Positions 27,359-36,105 of a stretch of 64,000 bases of DNA are shown one piece after another. The translations under genes and the position numbers were made by a program. The notes under the pieces are model-generated. The model did no database searches. It was not told the DNA's origin and saw only the letters and a program-made list of their open reading frames with translations. Positions within the stretch are counted from its first letter, which is position 1; the number at the start of each line of letters is the position of its first letter. The stretch is from Pseudomonadota bacterium (lineage in GTDB: Bacteria; Pseudomonadota; Gammaproteobacteria; Acidiferrobacterales; Acidiferrobacteraceae): positions 34,311-98,310 of the forward strand of contig JAJYDT010000002.1 in assembly GCA_021777335.1 (NCBI GenBank). The letters are read 5' to 3'.

Positions 27359-28354
27359 TCATCGTTTTCCGGTAGAGCCAGCTTCCGTCGGGGCCCGCCG
27401 CCGGGCCTGTGTCACGCCCGATTCATCGCCTGTGCGATCATCAGTCCTCGCTGGCGCCGCTGCCTGCCGCCGCGCGCGCGGATGCGCCTTGTCGTAGACG
27501 CTGGACAGATACTGGAAATTCAGGTGCGTGTAGATCTGGGTAGTCGCGAGACTGCTGTGCCCAAGGAGCTCTTGCACGGCGCGCATGTCGCCACTTGATT
27601 CCAGCAGATGGCTTGCAAACGAGTGCCGCAGCATGTGCGGATGCACCGCCTGATCGAGCCCCTGGCGCAATGACCAGAGACGGACACGCTCCTGGATCGC
27701 CCGGCGTCCAAGCCGGGTTCCTCGTGCGGTCACGAATACCGCGGGCTCGTTCTCGATAGCCCATAGACTACGCACTGCCAACCATTCCCGCAGGGCTTTT
27801 CTCGCGTAGCGTCCTACTGGCACCATGCGCGTACGGCCGCCTTTCCCACGCACGCGCAGGGACTCCATACTGCTATCCAGGTCCCGGCGGTCCGTCTGTG
27901 CGAGTTCCGAGAGCCGGAGACCGCACGAATAAAAGAGCTCAAGCAGCGCGCGATCTCTCAGGCCCACAATCGATGGATCGGCGATCTCCAGGAGGCGCGC
28001 CGTTTGGTCGACGCTGAGGGCCCGCGGCAGGCGCTTGGGGGAGCGCGGCGCCTTGATATGTGCCAGTGGGTTGATCTCCATGCGACCGCGGCGGATCAGG
28101 TAGGCGTAAAACGACCGGCCGCTCGCGAGATGGCGCTGGACACTGCGGCCAGTGAGCCCGGAACCGTGGAGCAAGGCGACATAACTGCGGGCGCGGGCCG
28201 CATCGAGGCACCCCCAGTCCGCAAGACCCTCGGCACGCATGAATGCATGGAGTCTGCAGAGATCAAGCTGATAAGCAGACACGGTGTGCGGAGAAAGCCG
28301 GCGCCCGTCTGCAAGTTCGGACACGAACGACCGGATATCGGCCGTCATGTCCAA
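27359..28354 (-). CDS. xerC: Tyrosine recombinase XerC
   Basis: 331 residues. SAM-like N-terminal domain, catalytic Arg in YSCGLRLSEL, Lys in RVRGKGGRTRMVPV, H-x-x-R in HMLRHSFA, H in ELLGHSSLATT and Tyr in QIYTHLNFQ. With XerD it resolves chromosome dimers at dif. The order dapF-DUF484-xerC is the standard one. After KAHPRARR a 30-residue Arg/Ala/Thr-rich tail is present that most XerC lack. Confidence 0.95.
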   Translation of the reverse strand: MDMTADIRSFVSELADGRRLSPHTVSAYQLDLCRLHAFMRAEGLADWGCLDAARARSYVALLHGSGLTGRSVQRHLASGRSFYAYLIRRGRMEINPLAHIKAPRSPKRLPRALSVDQTARLLEIADPSIVGLRDRALLELFYSCGLRLSELAQTDRRDLDSSMESLRVRGKGGRTRMVPVGRYARKALREWLAVRSLWAIENEPAVFVTARGTRLGRRAIQERVRLWSLRQGLDQAVHPHMLRHSFASHLLESSGDMRAVQELLGHSSLATTQIYTHLNFQYLSSVYDKAHPRARRQAAAPARTDDRTGDESGVTQARRRAPTEAGSTGKR

Positions 28355-28355
28355 A

Positions 28356-29063
28356 TCATGGCCCAGGGACGTTGAAGCGGATGGAGAGCGAGTGCGTCAG
28401 CAGTTCGCCGAGCCGGGTGAGGTACAACGTACCCATGGCTGCATGAAACCGGTGGTGGTCATGACTACCGAGTGCGAGCAACCCGCGCCATGCCGTCCCC
28501 TGAAGCGGAATCAGCGCGGTCGACTTGACGTCGCCTTTTTTTTGAAACAGGAACTGCAGCGATTGCGCGTCAAGGGCGGGCGCGCACACCGGCTTACGAT
28601 CGGCACAGCGTGCCCACAGGGCTTCGAAACGCGGCTCGCGCGGAAGCATGAACTCCGGTCGCACCTCACGATCGCCTTGTTCCGGCCACTCAATCAGCAG
28701 GGAGATGATATCGAGATCGAATTCCTGGCGCAGCAACCCATGTACGGTCTCGAAAACGTCATCAACGGAGCCACAGTCGATCAGGGCCAAGGCGAAGCGG
28801 TGCAGCCGTGCGGCAATGCGATCATTGTCGCGCGCCATGTCCACAAGGTCGCGCAGCTGGCGCTCGGACAACGCGTACTTGTCGCGGAGTGCGTCGATCT
28901 GCCGTTCAATCAGCGACACGGCGCCCCCATGGGCCGGGTGCGGAACCCGGAGTATCTCAAGAAGGTCGAGGTGCCGGACGAAATAGTCCGGATTGTCCCT
29001 CAGGTGACGCGCCACCGCGTCTTCCCACGACAGCTTCTCTCGGATCTGCTTCTTGTTGGTCAT
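28356..29063 (-). CDS. DUF484 (GAF-like) protein
   Basis: 235 residues. The N-terminal SWEDAVARHLRDNPDYFVRHLDLLE, then a coiled segment, then a GAF-like domain up to HHRFHAAMGTLYLTRLGELL match the DUF484/YigA family, always found between dapF and xerC. Its function is unknown. It overlaps dapF by 4 bp and ends one base before xerC, so the three are translationally linked. Confidence 0.93.
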   Translation of the reverse strand: MTNKKQIREKLSWEDAVARHLRDNPDYFVRHLDLLEILRVPHPAHGGAVSLIERQIDALRDKYALSERQLRDLVDMARDNDRIAARLHRFALALIDCGSVDDVFETVHGLLRQEFDLDIISLLIEWPEQGDREVRPEFMLPREPRFEALWARCADRKPVCAPALDAQSLQFLFQKKGDVKSTALIPLQGTAWRGLLALGSHDHHRFHAAMGTLYLTRLGELLTHSLSIRFNVPGP

Positions 29064-29899
29064 TCTGCGTTCCAGTCAATGATGCCATCATAGACCCGGG
29101 TCGCGGGACCGGTCATCAGGATCGGGTGACCGTTTCCGGACCATTGCACTTCGAGTGAGCCACCGCGCAACTCGACTTCCACGCGCTCACCAAGAAGATC
29201 GCGGGCGCGTCCAGCGGCCACCGCGGCGCATGCGCCGGTACCGCACGCCAGTGTTTCCCCTACGCCGCGCTCGTAGACCCGTAGTCGCAACTTATGCCGC
29301 GATCGGACCTCAGCATACCCCGCGTTGACCCCGGACGGAAAGCGCCGATGCTCGGAAATGGCGCGGCCCTGGCTCGCAACCGGCGCCCCGTCCACATCGG
29401 CGATGAACTGAACCGCATGCGGATTGCCGATTGACAGGACAGTAACCCCGACAGGCCCCCCGTCAGTATCGAGAGTATAGATGAGCTCCTGACGGGCTGC
29501 CTTGAAGGGGACTACCTGCGGGTCGAAGTTCGGAATCCCCATATCCACCGTGACGCGACCATCTTGCTCGACACGCGGACGTATCACGCCACCGAGTGTC
29601 TCTACCGTGAGTTCGCGCTTTTTCGTCAGCCCTTCGTCATACACGAAATGCGCAAAACAGCGCGCCCCGTTGCCACACTGTTCGACCTCGGTCCCATCAG
29701 CATTGAAAATGCGATAACGGAAGTCCACGTCTGGGCGCGTTGCCGGTTCGACCACGAGCACCTGGTCGCAACCGATCCCGCGATGACGGTCGGCGATAAA
29801 ACGGACCTGTTGTGGGCCGAGCACAAGCGGCTGTCGTACGCTGTCCAGAACAACGAAATCATTTCCCAGGCCGTGCATCTTCGTGAAACGCACCTTCAA
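29060..29899 (-). CDS. dapF: Diaminopimelate epimerase
   Basis: 279 residues. Both catalytic Cys are present: EQCGNGARCFAHF and ACGTGACAAVAAG. It converts LL-DAP to meso-DAP for lysine and peptidoglycan. It starts 2 bp after the end of lysA, which uses its product. Confidence 0.97.
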   Translation of the reverse strand: MKVRFTKMHGLGNDFVVLDSVRQPLVLGPQQVRFIADRHRGIGCDQVLVVEPATRPDVDFRYRIFNADGTEVEQCGNGARCFAHFVYDEGLTKKRELTVETLGGVIRPRVEQDGRVTVDMGIPNFDPQVVPFKAARQELIYTLDTDGGPVGVTVLSIGNPHAVQFIADVDGAPVASQGRAISEHRRFPSGVNAGYAEVRSRHKLRLRVYERGVGETLACGTGACAAVAAGRARDLLGERVEVELRGGSLEVQWSGNGHPILMTGPATRVYDGIIDWNAE

Positions 29900-29901
29900 C
29901 C

Positions 29902-31197
29902 TTATTTACCCCTGCTCAGTGGTGTAACCAAAGGCGCCTGCTCTCCCATCGTGCGCTCACCGGCCCACAGGGTCTCGTACGCTGCTCGTGCCCGCACGAT
30001 CTCGAAGCGATCGCCGTCCACCAGGATCTCCGGTGGTAACAGGCGGCTGTTATAATGCGACCCCATTGATGAACCGTACGCACCTGCAGTCCGTACCGCG
30101 AGCAGGTCACCCTCCATGATGCAAAGCTGGCGTCCGCGTCCGAGAAAATCGGCGCTCTCGCAGACAGGTCCGACAACGTCGTATGTGGACTCCGGTCCGG
30201 CACGCCGCCGGACCGGCACAATCTCGTGCCAGGCGTCATAGAGCGCCGGGCGCAGCAGGTCATTCATGCCGGCATCGACAATCGCGAAGCGTCTGGATGG
30301 GACGCTTTTAAGGTACTCGACAGTCGTCACCAGGATACCCGCCTCGCCGATGATCGCGCGACCCGGCTCGATGATCAATGCAAGATCCGAAAGACCGCGC
30401 TCCGCGAGCATCGCGAGCAGGCGGTCGACATACTGCTGCGGTTCGGGCGGATCCTCATCACGGTACCGCACACCGAGCCCACCGCCCGCGTCCAGATGTT
30501 CAAGCCGATGACCCGAGGCGCGCAGCATCTGCGCAAGCTCAAGAATGCGTGCGAATGCATCCTCGAACGGGGCAAGGCTCACGAGCTGGGAACCGATGTG
30601 GCAGTCCAGCCCCACGAGCACAAGGTGGCGCATGCCCTTCATGGCTGCGGCGATCCGCGGCGCCTCCGCGATCGGGATACCGAATTTGTTGTCGCGCATG
30701 CCGGTCGCGATGTAGGGGTGCGTATCAGGATCGACGTCAGGATTCACCCTCAGGGAAACACGCACATGCGCCTGCATGGCCGCTGCGGTCCGCTCAAGGC
30801 GTTCAAGCTCCGATTCCGACTCCACGTTGAAACAGTCGATCCCTTCGCCAATGGCGTAGCGCATCTCCGCCACGGTCTTGCCCACCCCGGAGAACACCAC
30901 CTTGCGCGGGTCACCGCCAGCCCGTCGCACGCGTCTCAACTCACCCTCGGAGACAATGTCGAATCCGGAACCGAGGCCGGCCAGCAGCCCAAGCACAGCC
31001 AACGAAGGGTTCGCCTTCACCGCATAGCACACCCGGTGTGCCGCCATGCCAAACGCTGTATCAAAGCGCCGCCAGCGATCCTCGATCGCGTTGCGCGAAT
31101 AGACGTAACACGGGGTTCCAACCTGCTCCACGATCCCTGAAAGAGGCAGCTGCTCGACCCACAGGTCGGTGCCGCGATACGCGAAGGGACCGCTCAT
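29902..31197 (-). CDS. lysA: Diaminopimelate decarboxylase
   Basis: 431 residues from the ATG at 31197 (MSGPFAYRGTDLWVEQLPLS). The PLP lysine is in YAVKANPSLAVL, the PLP phosphate site in DAGGGLGV and the active-site Cys in VCESADFLG. It makes lysine from meso-DAP. The start overlaps the stop of the small lipoprotein gene upstream as ATGA, the common lptM-lysA-dapF arrangement. A longer open frame upstream is not used. Confidence 0.97.
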   Translation of the reverse strand: MSGPFAYRGTDLWVEQLPLSGIVEQVGTPCYVYSRNAIEDRWRRFDTAFGMAAHRVCYAVKANPSLAVLGLLAGLGSGFDIVSEGELRRVRRAGGDPRKVVFSGVGKTVAEMRYAIGEGIDCFNVESESELERLERTAAAMQAHVRVSLRVNPDVDPDTHPYIATGMRDNKFGIPIAEAPRIAAAMKGMRHLVLVGLDCHIGSQLVSLAPFEDAFARILELAQMLRASGHRLEHLDAGGGLGVRYRDEDPPEPQQYVDRLLAMLAERGLSDLALIIEPGRAIIGEAGILVTTVEYLKSVPSRRFAIVDAGMNDLLRPALYDAWHEIVPVRRRAGPESTYDVVGPVCESADFLGRGRQLCIMEGDLLAVRTAGAYGSSMGSHYNSRLLPPEILVDGDRFEIVRARAAYETLWAGERTMGEQAPLVTPLSRGK

Positions 31198-31391
31198 GGG
31201 ATAGGATGCGTTGCCGGCGAGGCCGGCACAGGCTTGGGGGTCGCAACACCCTGAGCCGGGGGCACAGCCGCCTTCTTCGGAAGATAGAGCGCCCCGTTGC
31301 GGCCACAGCCTGCAAGGACCACGAGGCCGAAGACCGCGAGGAGCCGAACACAAGTGGACACCCTTGCTGAAGAAATCGAGTTCCCGGCCAT
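31194..31391 (-). CDS. lptM: Small lipoprotein LptM (YifL family)
   Basis: 65 residues. A lipoprotein signal ends with VVLAGC, and the mature protein starts CGRNGALYLPKK, the LptM signature (CGxKGPLYxP). LptM helps oxidative maturation of the LptD/E LPS translocon. A Pro/Ala tail follows. It overlaps lysA by 4 bp. Confidence 0.9.
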   Translation of the reverse strand: MAGNSISSARVSTCVRLLAVFGLVVLAGCGRNGALYLPKKAAVPPAQGVATPKPVPASPATHPIP

Positions 31392-31405
31392 TTTTTCGAT
31401 GGGGC

Positions 31406-32470
31406 CTATACAATCGACAGCAGGACGCCGCTGCCCACGAGCACCGACTTGATGTCAGCAAAAGACGGCACATCCATGCATGGGCGCGCACCCGGCGCTA
31501 CGGTCTCTCCGCGCTGCCACCGTCGCAACAATGCTAACACAGGGGCGCACGGCAGTAGCGTGTCGTCGGAGGGGGCGAGGAGTTCGATCTCGCGCCGGAC
31601 CGGCGCATCATGGCGTTCTCCCTGGACACAGAGCCGCAGACCCATCCCCGGTGTGGCGGCTCGCAATGGCCGACCCACAGACGCGGCAAAACGTTCCGGT
31701 TCCGCAAGCAATCCCCATCGTCGCAGCCAACTGATCATCTGCACCGCGCGCATCAGGCCAGGGGCATACGAAGCCTGATAACGCACCGTCGTAGCACCGA
31801 AACGCTTCGGGAATAACTCAAGATCGGCAGCATCCTGGCAGAACAACCGACGACGGCCGAACGGTGGCGAGAACATGACCTCTGCCGCTGCCGCGCCGAT
31901 GCGCACCTCCTGCCATCTCCCGGCCTCAAGACGCCGGATCGGGCGGCCTGCGTCGGCAAACAGCGCACGCACAGCCGCTGGTCCTCCGGCAACGCCTGTG
32001 CACAGCGAGATATCAATCACATCGATGCGGTCAAACGCTGACGCGAGTTCTGCGGCAAGCGCCCCGGAGAGGGCCGGTATCATTCCAGCGCCGGACAAGG
32101 CACAGACCCCGTTTCCGCGGGCGCGATCGTCGAGGGTCGAGATTCCGAGGATAAAGGATCGCGTATTGGCAACGTCGACATAATGCACGCGCCGGCGGAC
32201 ACAGGCAGACGCAACCCCATAATCGCGCCACTGGAACGGGCCGGCCGCATGCACCGCGGCGAACACTCCGTCGAGCGCCGCATTGACCGAAGCAGCACGG
32301 GTCACATCCACCGGAACAAAATCGATTCCCAGCCCGGCAGCTTCCCGCGCACCGTGCCCGGCATCACGACCGCCGAGAACGCACTCGATGCCGGGCTCGC
32401 CCTGTAACCGCCGCAGCAGCCCGCCACCGATCCTCCCGTAACCACCGATCACCAGTATCTTTTTTGGCAC
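31406..32470 (-). CDS. Saccharopine dehydrogenase-like NAD(P)-binding protein
   Basis: 354 residues from GTG 32470 (V-PKKILVIGGYGRIGGGLLRR). Rossmann GGYGRIGG at the start, VHAAGPFQW (as in saccharopine dehydrogenase and related reductases) and YVDVANTR follow. The C-terminal part is less conserved. It could be a reductase of an amino-acid or keto compound; the substrate is unknown. It follows lptM in the same direction with a 14-bp gap and is divergent from cyaY. Confidence 0.8.
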   Translation of the reverse strand: MPKKILVIGGYGRIGGGLLRRLQGEPGIECVLGGRDAGHGAREAAGLGIDFVPVDVTRAASVNAALDGVFAAVHAAGPFQWRDYGVASACVRRRVHYVDVANTRSFILGISTLDDRARGNGVCALSGAGMIPALSGALAAELASAFDRIDVIDISLCTGVAGGPAAVRALFADAGRPIRRLEAGRWQEVRIGAAAAEVMFSPPFGRRRLFCQDAADLELFPKRFGATTVRYQASYAPGLMRAVQMISWLRRWGLLAEPERFAASVGRPLRAATPGMGLRLCVQGERHDAPVRREIELLAPSDDTLLPCAPVLALLRRWQRGETVAPGARPCMDVPSFADIKSVLVGSGVLLSIV

Positions 32471-32593
32471 ATACCAAGGATAGTATAATTGAACCTGCTG
32501 ACGGACCCGTGCTATCAGGGGTTCGCGGTGCGGGAACGGAAACCGGACCACCCGTGGCATCGGGCAGACAAGGGGGCCTTTCAGGACGACTGG

Positions 32594-32914
32594 ATGACTG
32601 ATTCCGAATTCCAAGAGCAGGCGACGCGAACACTGGCTGAGATCGAGCAGGCGGTAGAGGCGAGTGGCGCGGACGTGGATTTCGAGACGGTATCCGAGGT
32701 CCTGACCCTCGAATTCCAGGACGGCTCGAAGATCATCGTCAACAAGCAATCCCCTGCACACCAGATCTGGGTGGCAACGCGGTCTGGCGGGTTCCACTAC
32801 GGATACGATGGGGCACGCAAGGCGTGGTTCAACGACCAGACCGGACGTGAACTGCTCGAGGAACTCGAAGAGTTCACGAGCCGTCAGGCAGGGGCTCCGG
32901 TAACACTGCGCTAG
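32594..32914 (+). CDS. cyaY: Iron donor protein CyaY (bacterial frataxin)
   Basis: 106 residues from ATG 32594 (MTDSEFQEQATRTLAEIEQA). Acidic first helix, VLTLEFQDGSKIIVNKQSP and QIWVATRSGGFHYGY are the frataxin core. It binds iron and modulates Fe-S cluster assembly at IscS. Divergence from lysA-type genes is standard in gammaproteobacteria. It converges with the zinc-ribbon gene after one base. Confidence 0.96.
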   Translation: MTDSEFQEQATRTLAEIEQAVEASGADVDFETVSEVLTLEFQDGSKIIVNKQSPAHQIWVATRSGGFHYGYDGARKAWFNDQTGRELLEELEEFTSRQAGAPVTLR

Positions 32915-32915
32915 C

Positions 32916-33212
32916 TCACCTCCACTCCCCTTCGAGGCGCTCGAAACCGGCTGGCTCGCCGCATTTTGGGCATGGCAGTCGCGACACATCCTCGGGCAGA
33001 AGTGTCACTGCATCGTGATAACACAGGGTGCAGCGCGGCACGCGGTCGGCAAAGATCCAGGTGCTGCCCACGGAATGGCAATTGTCACAACGAAACAACG
33101 AGAGGAACGGCATCTCCTCTCGTCCGTGACCGACGCCGAGATCATGCTCCTCGTAACGACAGTTCCCGCAGCGAAATGACACGAATCCGCCCACGTATCC
33201 TCCGGGTGCCAT
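32916..33212 (-). CDS. Small protein with four CxxC motifs (zinc ribbons)
   Basis: About 98 residues from ATG 33212; GTG starts at 33194 or 33179 are equally possible, with GGAGG upstream. Four pairs, CGNC, CDNC, CTLC and CPKC, suggest two zinc ribbons or rubredoxin-like sites. The family is not recognised. There is an AT-rich region with a dyad upstream, which may be its promoter. A role in nucleic-acid or protein binding is a guess. Confidence 0.7.
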   Translation of the reverse strand: MAPGGYVGGFVSFRCGNCRYEEHDLGVGHGREEMPFLSLFRCDNCHSVGSTWIFADRVPRCTLCYHDAVTLLPEDVSRLPCPKCGEPAGFERLEGEWR

Positions 33213-33278
33213 CAGAAAATGGGCCGCAGACAGTGTCGCGCCCATAGGCACCGACGCGCATGAATTTAACAACATCGT

Positions 33279-33299
33279 TTCTAATGGAAACCATTAGAA
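33279..33299. promoter_or_regulatory. Perfect dyad in AT-rich DNA upstream of the zinc-ribbon gene
   Basis: TTCTAATGG AAA CCATTAGAA: 9-bp arms with a 3-nt spacer. It lies 67-87 nt upstream of the ATG of the zinc-ribbon gene, in DNA clearly richer in A and T than its surroundings. An operator is more likely than a terminator, because the stem is AT-rich. Confidence 0.5.
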
Positions 33300-33362
33300 T
33301 GATTTGTTGATTTTTTTAATATCCAGATCTCTAACAGAAAACTGGGTTCATTGGACGCCGGA

Positions 33363-33400
33363 CAGACGTGCTGATCCGCGCGCACGGATCAGCACGTCTG
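33363..33400. repeat. 16-bp perfect inverted repeat
   Basis: CAGACGTGCTGATCCG and its exact complement CGGATCAGCACGTCTG flank a 6-nt loop CGCGCA. No T tract on either side. It lies downstream of lon, next to the DUF3494 remnant. It may be a mobile-element end, a cruciform or a strong RNA hairpin. Confidence 0.85.
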
Positions 33401-33435
33401 CGCAATGCTCGGCCTCAGGGTCCTCGAGCATTGCC

Positions 33436-33560
33436 ATGCCGGTTCTCGGCTCGCCATTGGCAACCTTCGCGGTCCTGGGCGACGCGACGGCGGCCGATAC
33501 TGGTGCGACCGCCCTCACCGGCAATCTGGGTGCTGACCCAGGTAGTGCGATCACAGGCAA
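33436..33560 (+). pseudogene. Remnant of a DUF3494 (ice-binding-like) domain gene
   Basis: About 42 residues match the N-terminal consensus of DUF3494: LGSPLATFAVLGDATAADTG, then ATALTGNLGADPGSAITGK. Full proteins of this kind are secreted and over 200 residues. Here signal and remainder are missing and the frame runs on into the end of lon. It is therefore a leftover, not a gene. Confidence 0.5.
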
Positions 33561-33586
33561 GGCTGTATCACCGTCAAAACGGCCCT

Positions 33587-35980
33587 TCAGCCTCCGAAGA
33601 CAATCGTCACGATCTCGCGATAACGCTGGACATAGTGCACGACGATGCCGGCGCGGACGTGCTCGGGGAGCTCGTCGAAATCAGCCTTGTTGGCTTTCGG
33701 CAGAATAATCTCCATGATCTTCACCCGTCGCGCAGCGATCACCTTCTCACGAGCGCCCCCGACGGGTAGCACGTGCCCGGTCAGCGTGATCTCGCCGGTC
33801 ATGGCAAGTGGCCGTCTGATCTTCTGGCCCCGAGCGAGCGACAGCAGCGCGGTCGCCATGGTGATCCCGGCGCTCGGACCATCCTTTGGAATGGCGCCTG
33901 CGGGCACGTGCAGATGAATATAGGCCTTTTCAAAGAAATCCGTACGGCACCCGAAGCGGCCGCAATGCGAAGAGATGTAGCTGTAGGCGATCTCCGCCGA
34001 CTCCCGCATGACATCGCCCAGCTGTCCGGTCAGCTTGAAACCACGCGCATTGGTATGTACCCGGGTTGCCTCGATATCGAGGATTGCCCCACCCATCGGT
34101 GTCCAGGCAAGCCCGGTCACCACGCCGACACCCTGCAATGGCTTCACCGGCTGAAATACCGGTTTGTCGAGATATTGCTCGAGGTTGGACACAGTGATGC
34201 GGATCGGAGGCTTCTTCCCCCGGAGCAAGGCAACCGTCGCTTTACGCGCGATCGTGCCAAGCTTCTTCTCGAGGTTGCGGACACCGGCCTCACGTGCGTA
34301 ACCCTCGATGATCTCCCGAACCGCCGCGGTCTCGATCTTGAGTTGTGCCGGCTTGAGACCCGCTCGAAGCACCTGCTTCGGAATCAGATGGTTTTTCGCG
34401 ATGGCAAGCTTCTCGCTCGTGATGTATCCGGGCAGACGAATGGACTCCATACGGTCAAGCAGCGGACGCGGGATCGTGTCCAGCTGGTTCGCCGTGCAGA
34501 TGAACAGCACCTTCGACAGATCGAAGCGGACATCGAGGTAGTGATCCAGAAAATCGACGTTCTGCTCCGGATCGAGCACCTCGAGCAGCGCGGATGCGGG
34601 ATTTCCAAGATAAGAAGAGCCGATCTTGTCGATCTCGTCCAGCATGATCACCGGATTGGACACCCCGACGTCCTTGATCGCCTGCACGAACTTGCCTGGC
34701 ATAGCACCGATGTAGGTCCGTCGGTGCCCTTTGATCTCCGCCTCGTCGCGCATGCCGCCGACCGAGAAACGGTAGAACTTTCGCCCGAGCGCCGCCGCAA
34801 CTGACCGTCCGATCGAGGTCTTTCCAACCCCTGGGGGACCGACAAGCAACAGGATCGAACCTGCGACCTCGCCTTTCATCACCCCGACCGCCAGAAACTC
34901 GATGATACGGTCCTTGACGTCGTCAAGTTCCTCGTGCTCCGCATCCAGCACCTCGCGGGCGTGATCGATATCCGCCTTATCCTTGGAATACACGCCCCAC
35001 GGCATGAGGGTCAGCCAGTCAAGGTAGTTGCGCGTCACCGCGTACTCGGGAGATCCGACCTCGAGCACGGAGAGTTTCTGCAGTTCGTCGTCGATCCGTT
35101 TCTGCGCGGCCTCGGGAACAGTGAGGCGCTCGAGGCGTCCGCGGAACAGTTCAAGCTCGGCGGTACGATCGTCCTTCGCTAGCCCGAGTTCCTTCTGAAT
35201 CGCCTTCAGCTGCTCCCGTAGGAAAAACTGCCGCTGCTGGTCGTTAACCTTCTCCTCGACGCGCTCCCGGATACGGGTCTGCGCCTTGGCAACCTCAACC
35301 TCCTTGCGCAGCAGTACGAGCACCTTTTCGAGGCGCTCCAGTATGCGTGTGGACTCCAGTATCTCTTCGAGCTCCTGCTTGTTCGCGCTCGTCAGGGACG
35401 CTGAAAAATCTGCAAGCCTTGACGGATCCTGAGGACCAAACCTATTGAGAAAGAACTTGAGTTCCTCGCCATACAGCGGGTTGAGCGGCAGAAGCTCCTT
35501 AATGGTATTGATGATCGCAACCGCATAGCCCCTGATCTCGGCACTGTCCTGATACTTCGGCTCAGGGAAATATTCGACGCGGACCGTGAGTGGACGTTCG
35601 CGCGAAATCCAGGACTGAATGTGAAATCGCTGCAGTCCTTCTACGTATATCTGGAGCTTGTCATCGCTCGACGCGACACGGTGAATGCGGCACACCGTGC
35701 CCATCGCATAGAAATCCTCCGGGGTCGCCATGAGCGGGTCGTCACCACGCACCAGGACAAGACCGATGACCTTCTGCGGGGATTCCATGGCAAGCTCGAC
35801 CGTGCGCAGCCAGGGATCCCTGTCGACCACGAGCGGGATCGCCTGCGCAGGGAAAAACGGCCTGTTTTCAAGCGGCAGGATCTGTGTGACGGTTGGCAGC
35901 ACGTCGTCCGGCCGCGCCAGGGGCCCGTTATCGGGGTTCTGCGCGTCCGCCTGCGCCTGTTCGCTCGGGTTTTCGGCCAT
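33587..35980 (-). CDS. lon: ATP-dependent protease Lon
   Basis: 797 residues. N-terminal LON substrate domain (TVTQILPLENRPFFPAQAIP), AAA+ module with Walker A GPPGVGKTSIGRS and a catalytic Ser in PKDGPSAGITMA with the Lys downstream. N-terminal residues rich in Gln/Asp/Asn precede the domain. It degrades misfolded and regulatory proteins. There is a very good heat-shock promoter upstream. No clpX lies next to it, unlike in E. coli, so this may be the second-type Lon of gammaproteobacteria. Confidence 0.96.
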   Translation of the reverse strand: MAENPSEQAQADAQNPDNGPLARPDDVLPTVTQILPLENRPFFPAQAIPLVVDRDPWLRTVELAMESPQKVIGLVLVRGDDPLMATPEDFYAMGTVCRIHRVASSDDKLQIYVEGLQRFHIQSWISRERPLTVRVEYFPEPKYQDSAEIRGYAVAIINTIKELLPLNPLYGEELKFFLNRFGPQDPSRLADFSASLTSANKQELEEILESTRILERLEKVLVLLRKEVEVAKAQTRIRERVEEKVNDQQRQFFLREQLKAIQKELGLAKDDRTAELELFRGRLERLTVPEAAQKRIDDELQKLSVLEVGSPEYAVTRNYLDWLTLMPWGVYSKDKADIDHAREVLDAEHEELDDVKDRIIEFLAVGVMKGEVAGSILLLVGPPGVGKTSIGRSVAAALGRKFYRFSVGGMRDEAEIKGHRRTYIGAMPGKFVQAIKDVGVSNPVIMLDEIDKIGSSYLGNPASALLEVLDPEQNVDFLDHYLDVRFDLSKVLFICTANQLDTIPRPLLDRMESIRLPGYITSEKLAIAKNHLIPKQVLRAGLKPAQLKIETAAVREIIEGYAREAGVRNLEKKLGTIARKATVALLRGKKPPIRITVSNLEQYLDKPVFQPVKPLQGVGVVTGLAWTPMGGAILDIEATRVHTNARGFKLTGQLGDVMRESAEIAYSYISSHCGRFGCRTDFFEKAYIHLHVPAGAIPKDGPSAGITMATALLSLARGQKIRRPLAMTGEITLTGHVLPVGGAREKVIAARRVKIMEIILPKANKADFDELPEHVRAGIVVHYVQRYREIVTIVFGG

Positions 35981-36006
35981 TTAGATTTATAATAGATCAG
36001 GTAGTG

Positions 36007-36035
36007 ACATGGGGCGGCGGTCCTGCGACTTCAAG
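36007..36035 (-). promoter_or_regulatory. Sigma-32 promoter of lon
   Basis: Minus strand: CTTGAAG (36035-36029), 14-nt spacer, CCCCATGT (36014-36007). The -10 is a full match to CCCCATnT and the -35 matches 6 of 7. The predicted start of transcription is about 20 nt before the lon ATG. Confidence 0.8.
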
Positions 36036-36105
36036 GGGCACTGTGACTTTTTGCGGCAGACCGGGTCGGATGGGTTCATACGCGGATTCCGTGTAGAGTA
36101 ACGAC

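Noticed and set aside
30226..31140. 304-codon plus-strand frame
   Set aside because: Antisense to lysA, which has all catalytic motifs.
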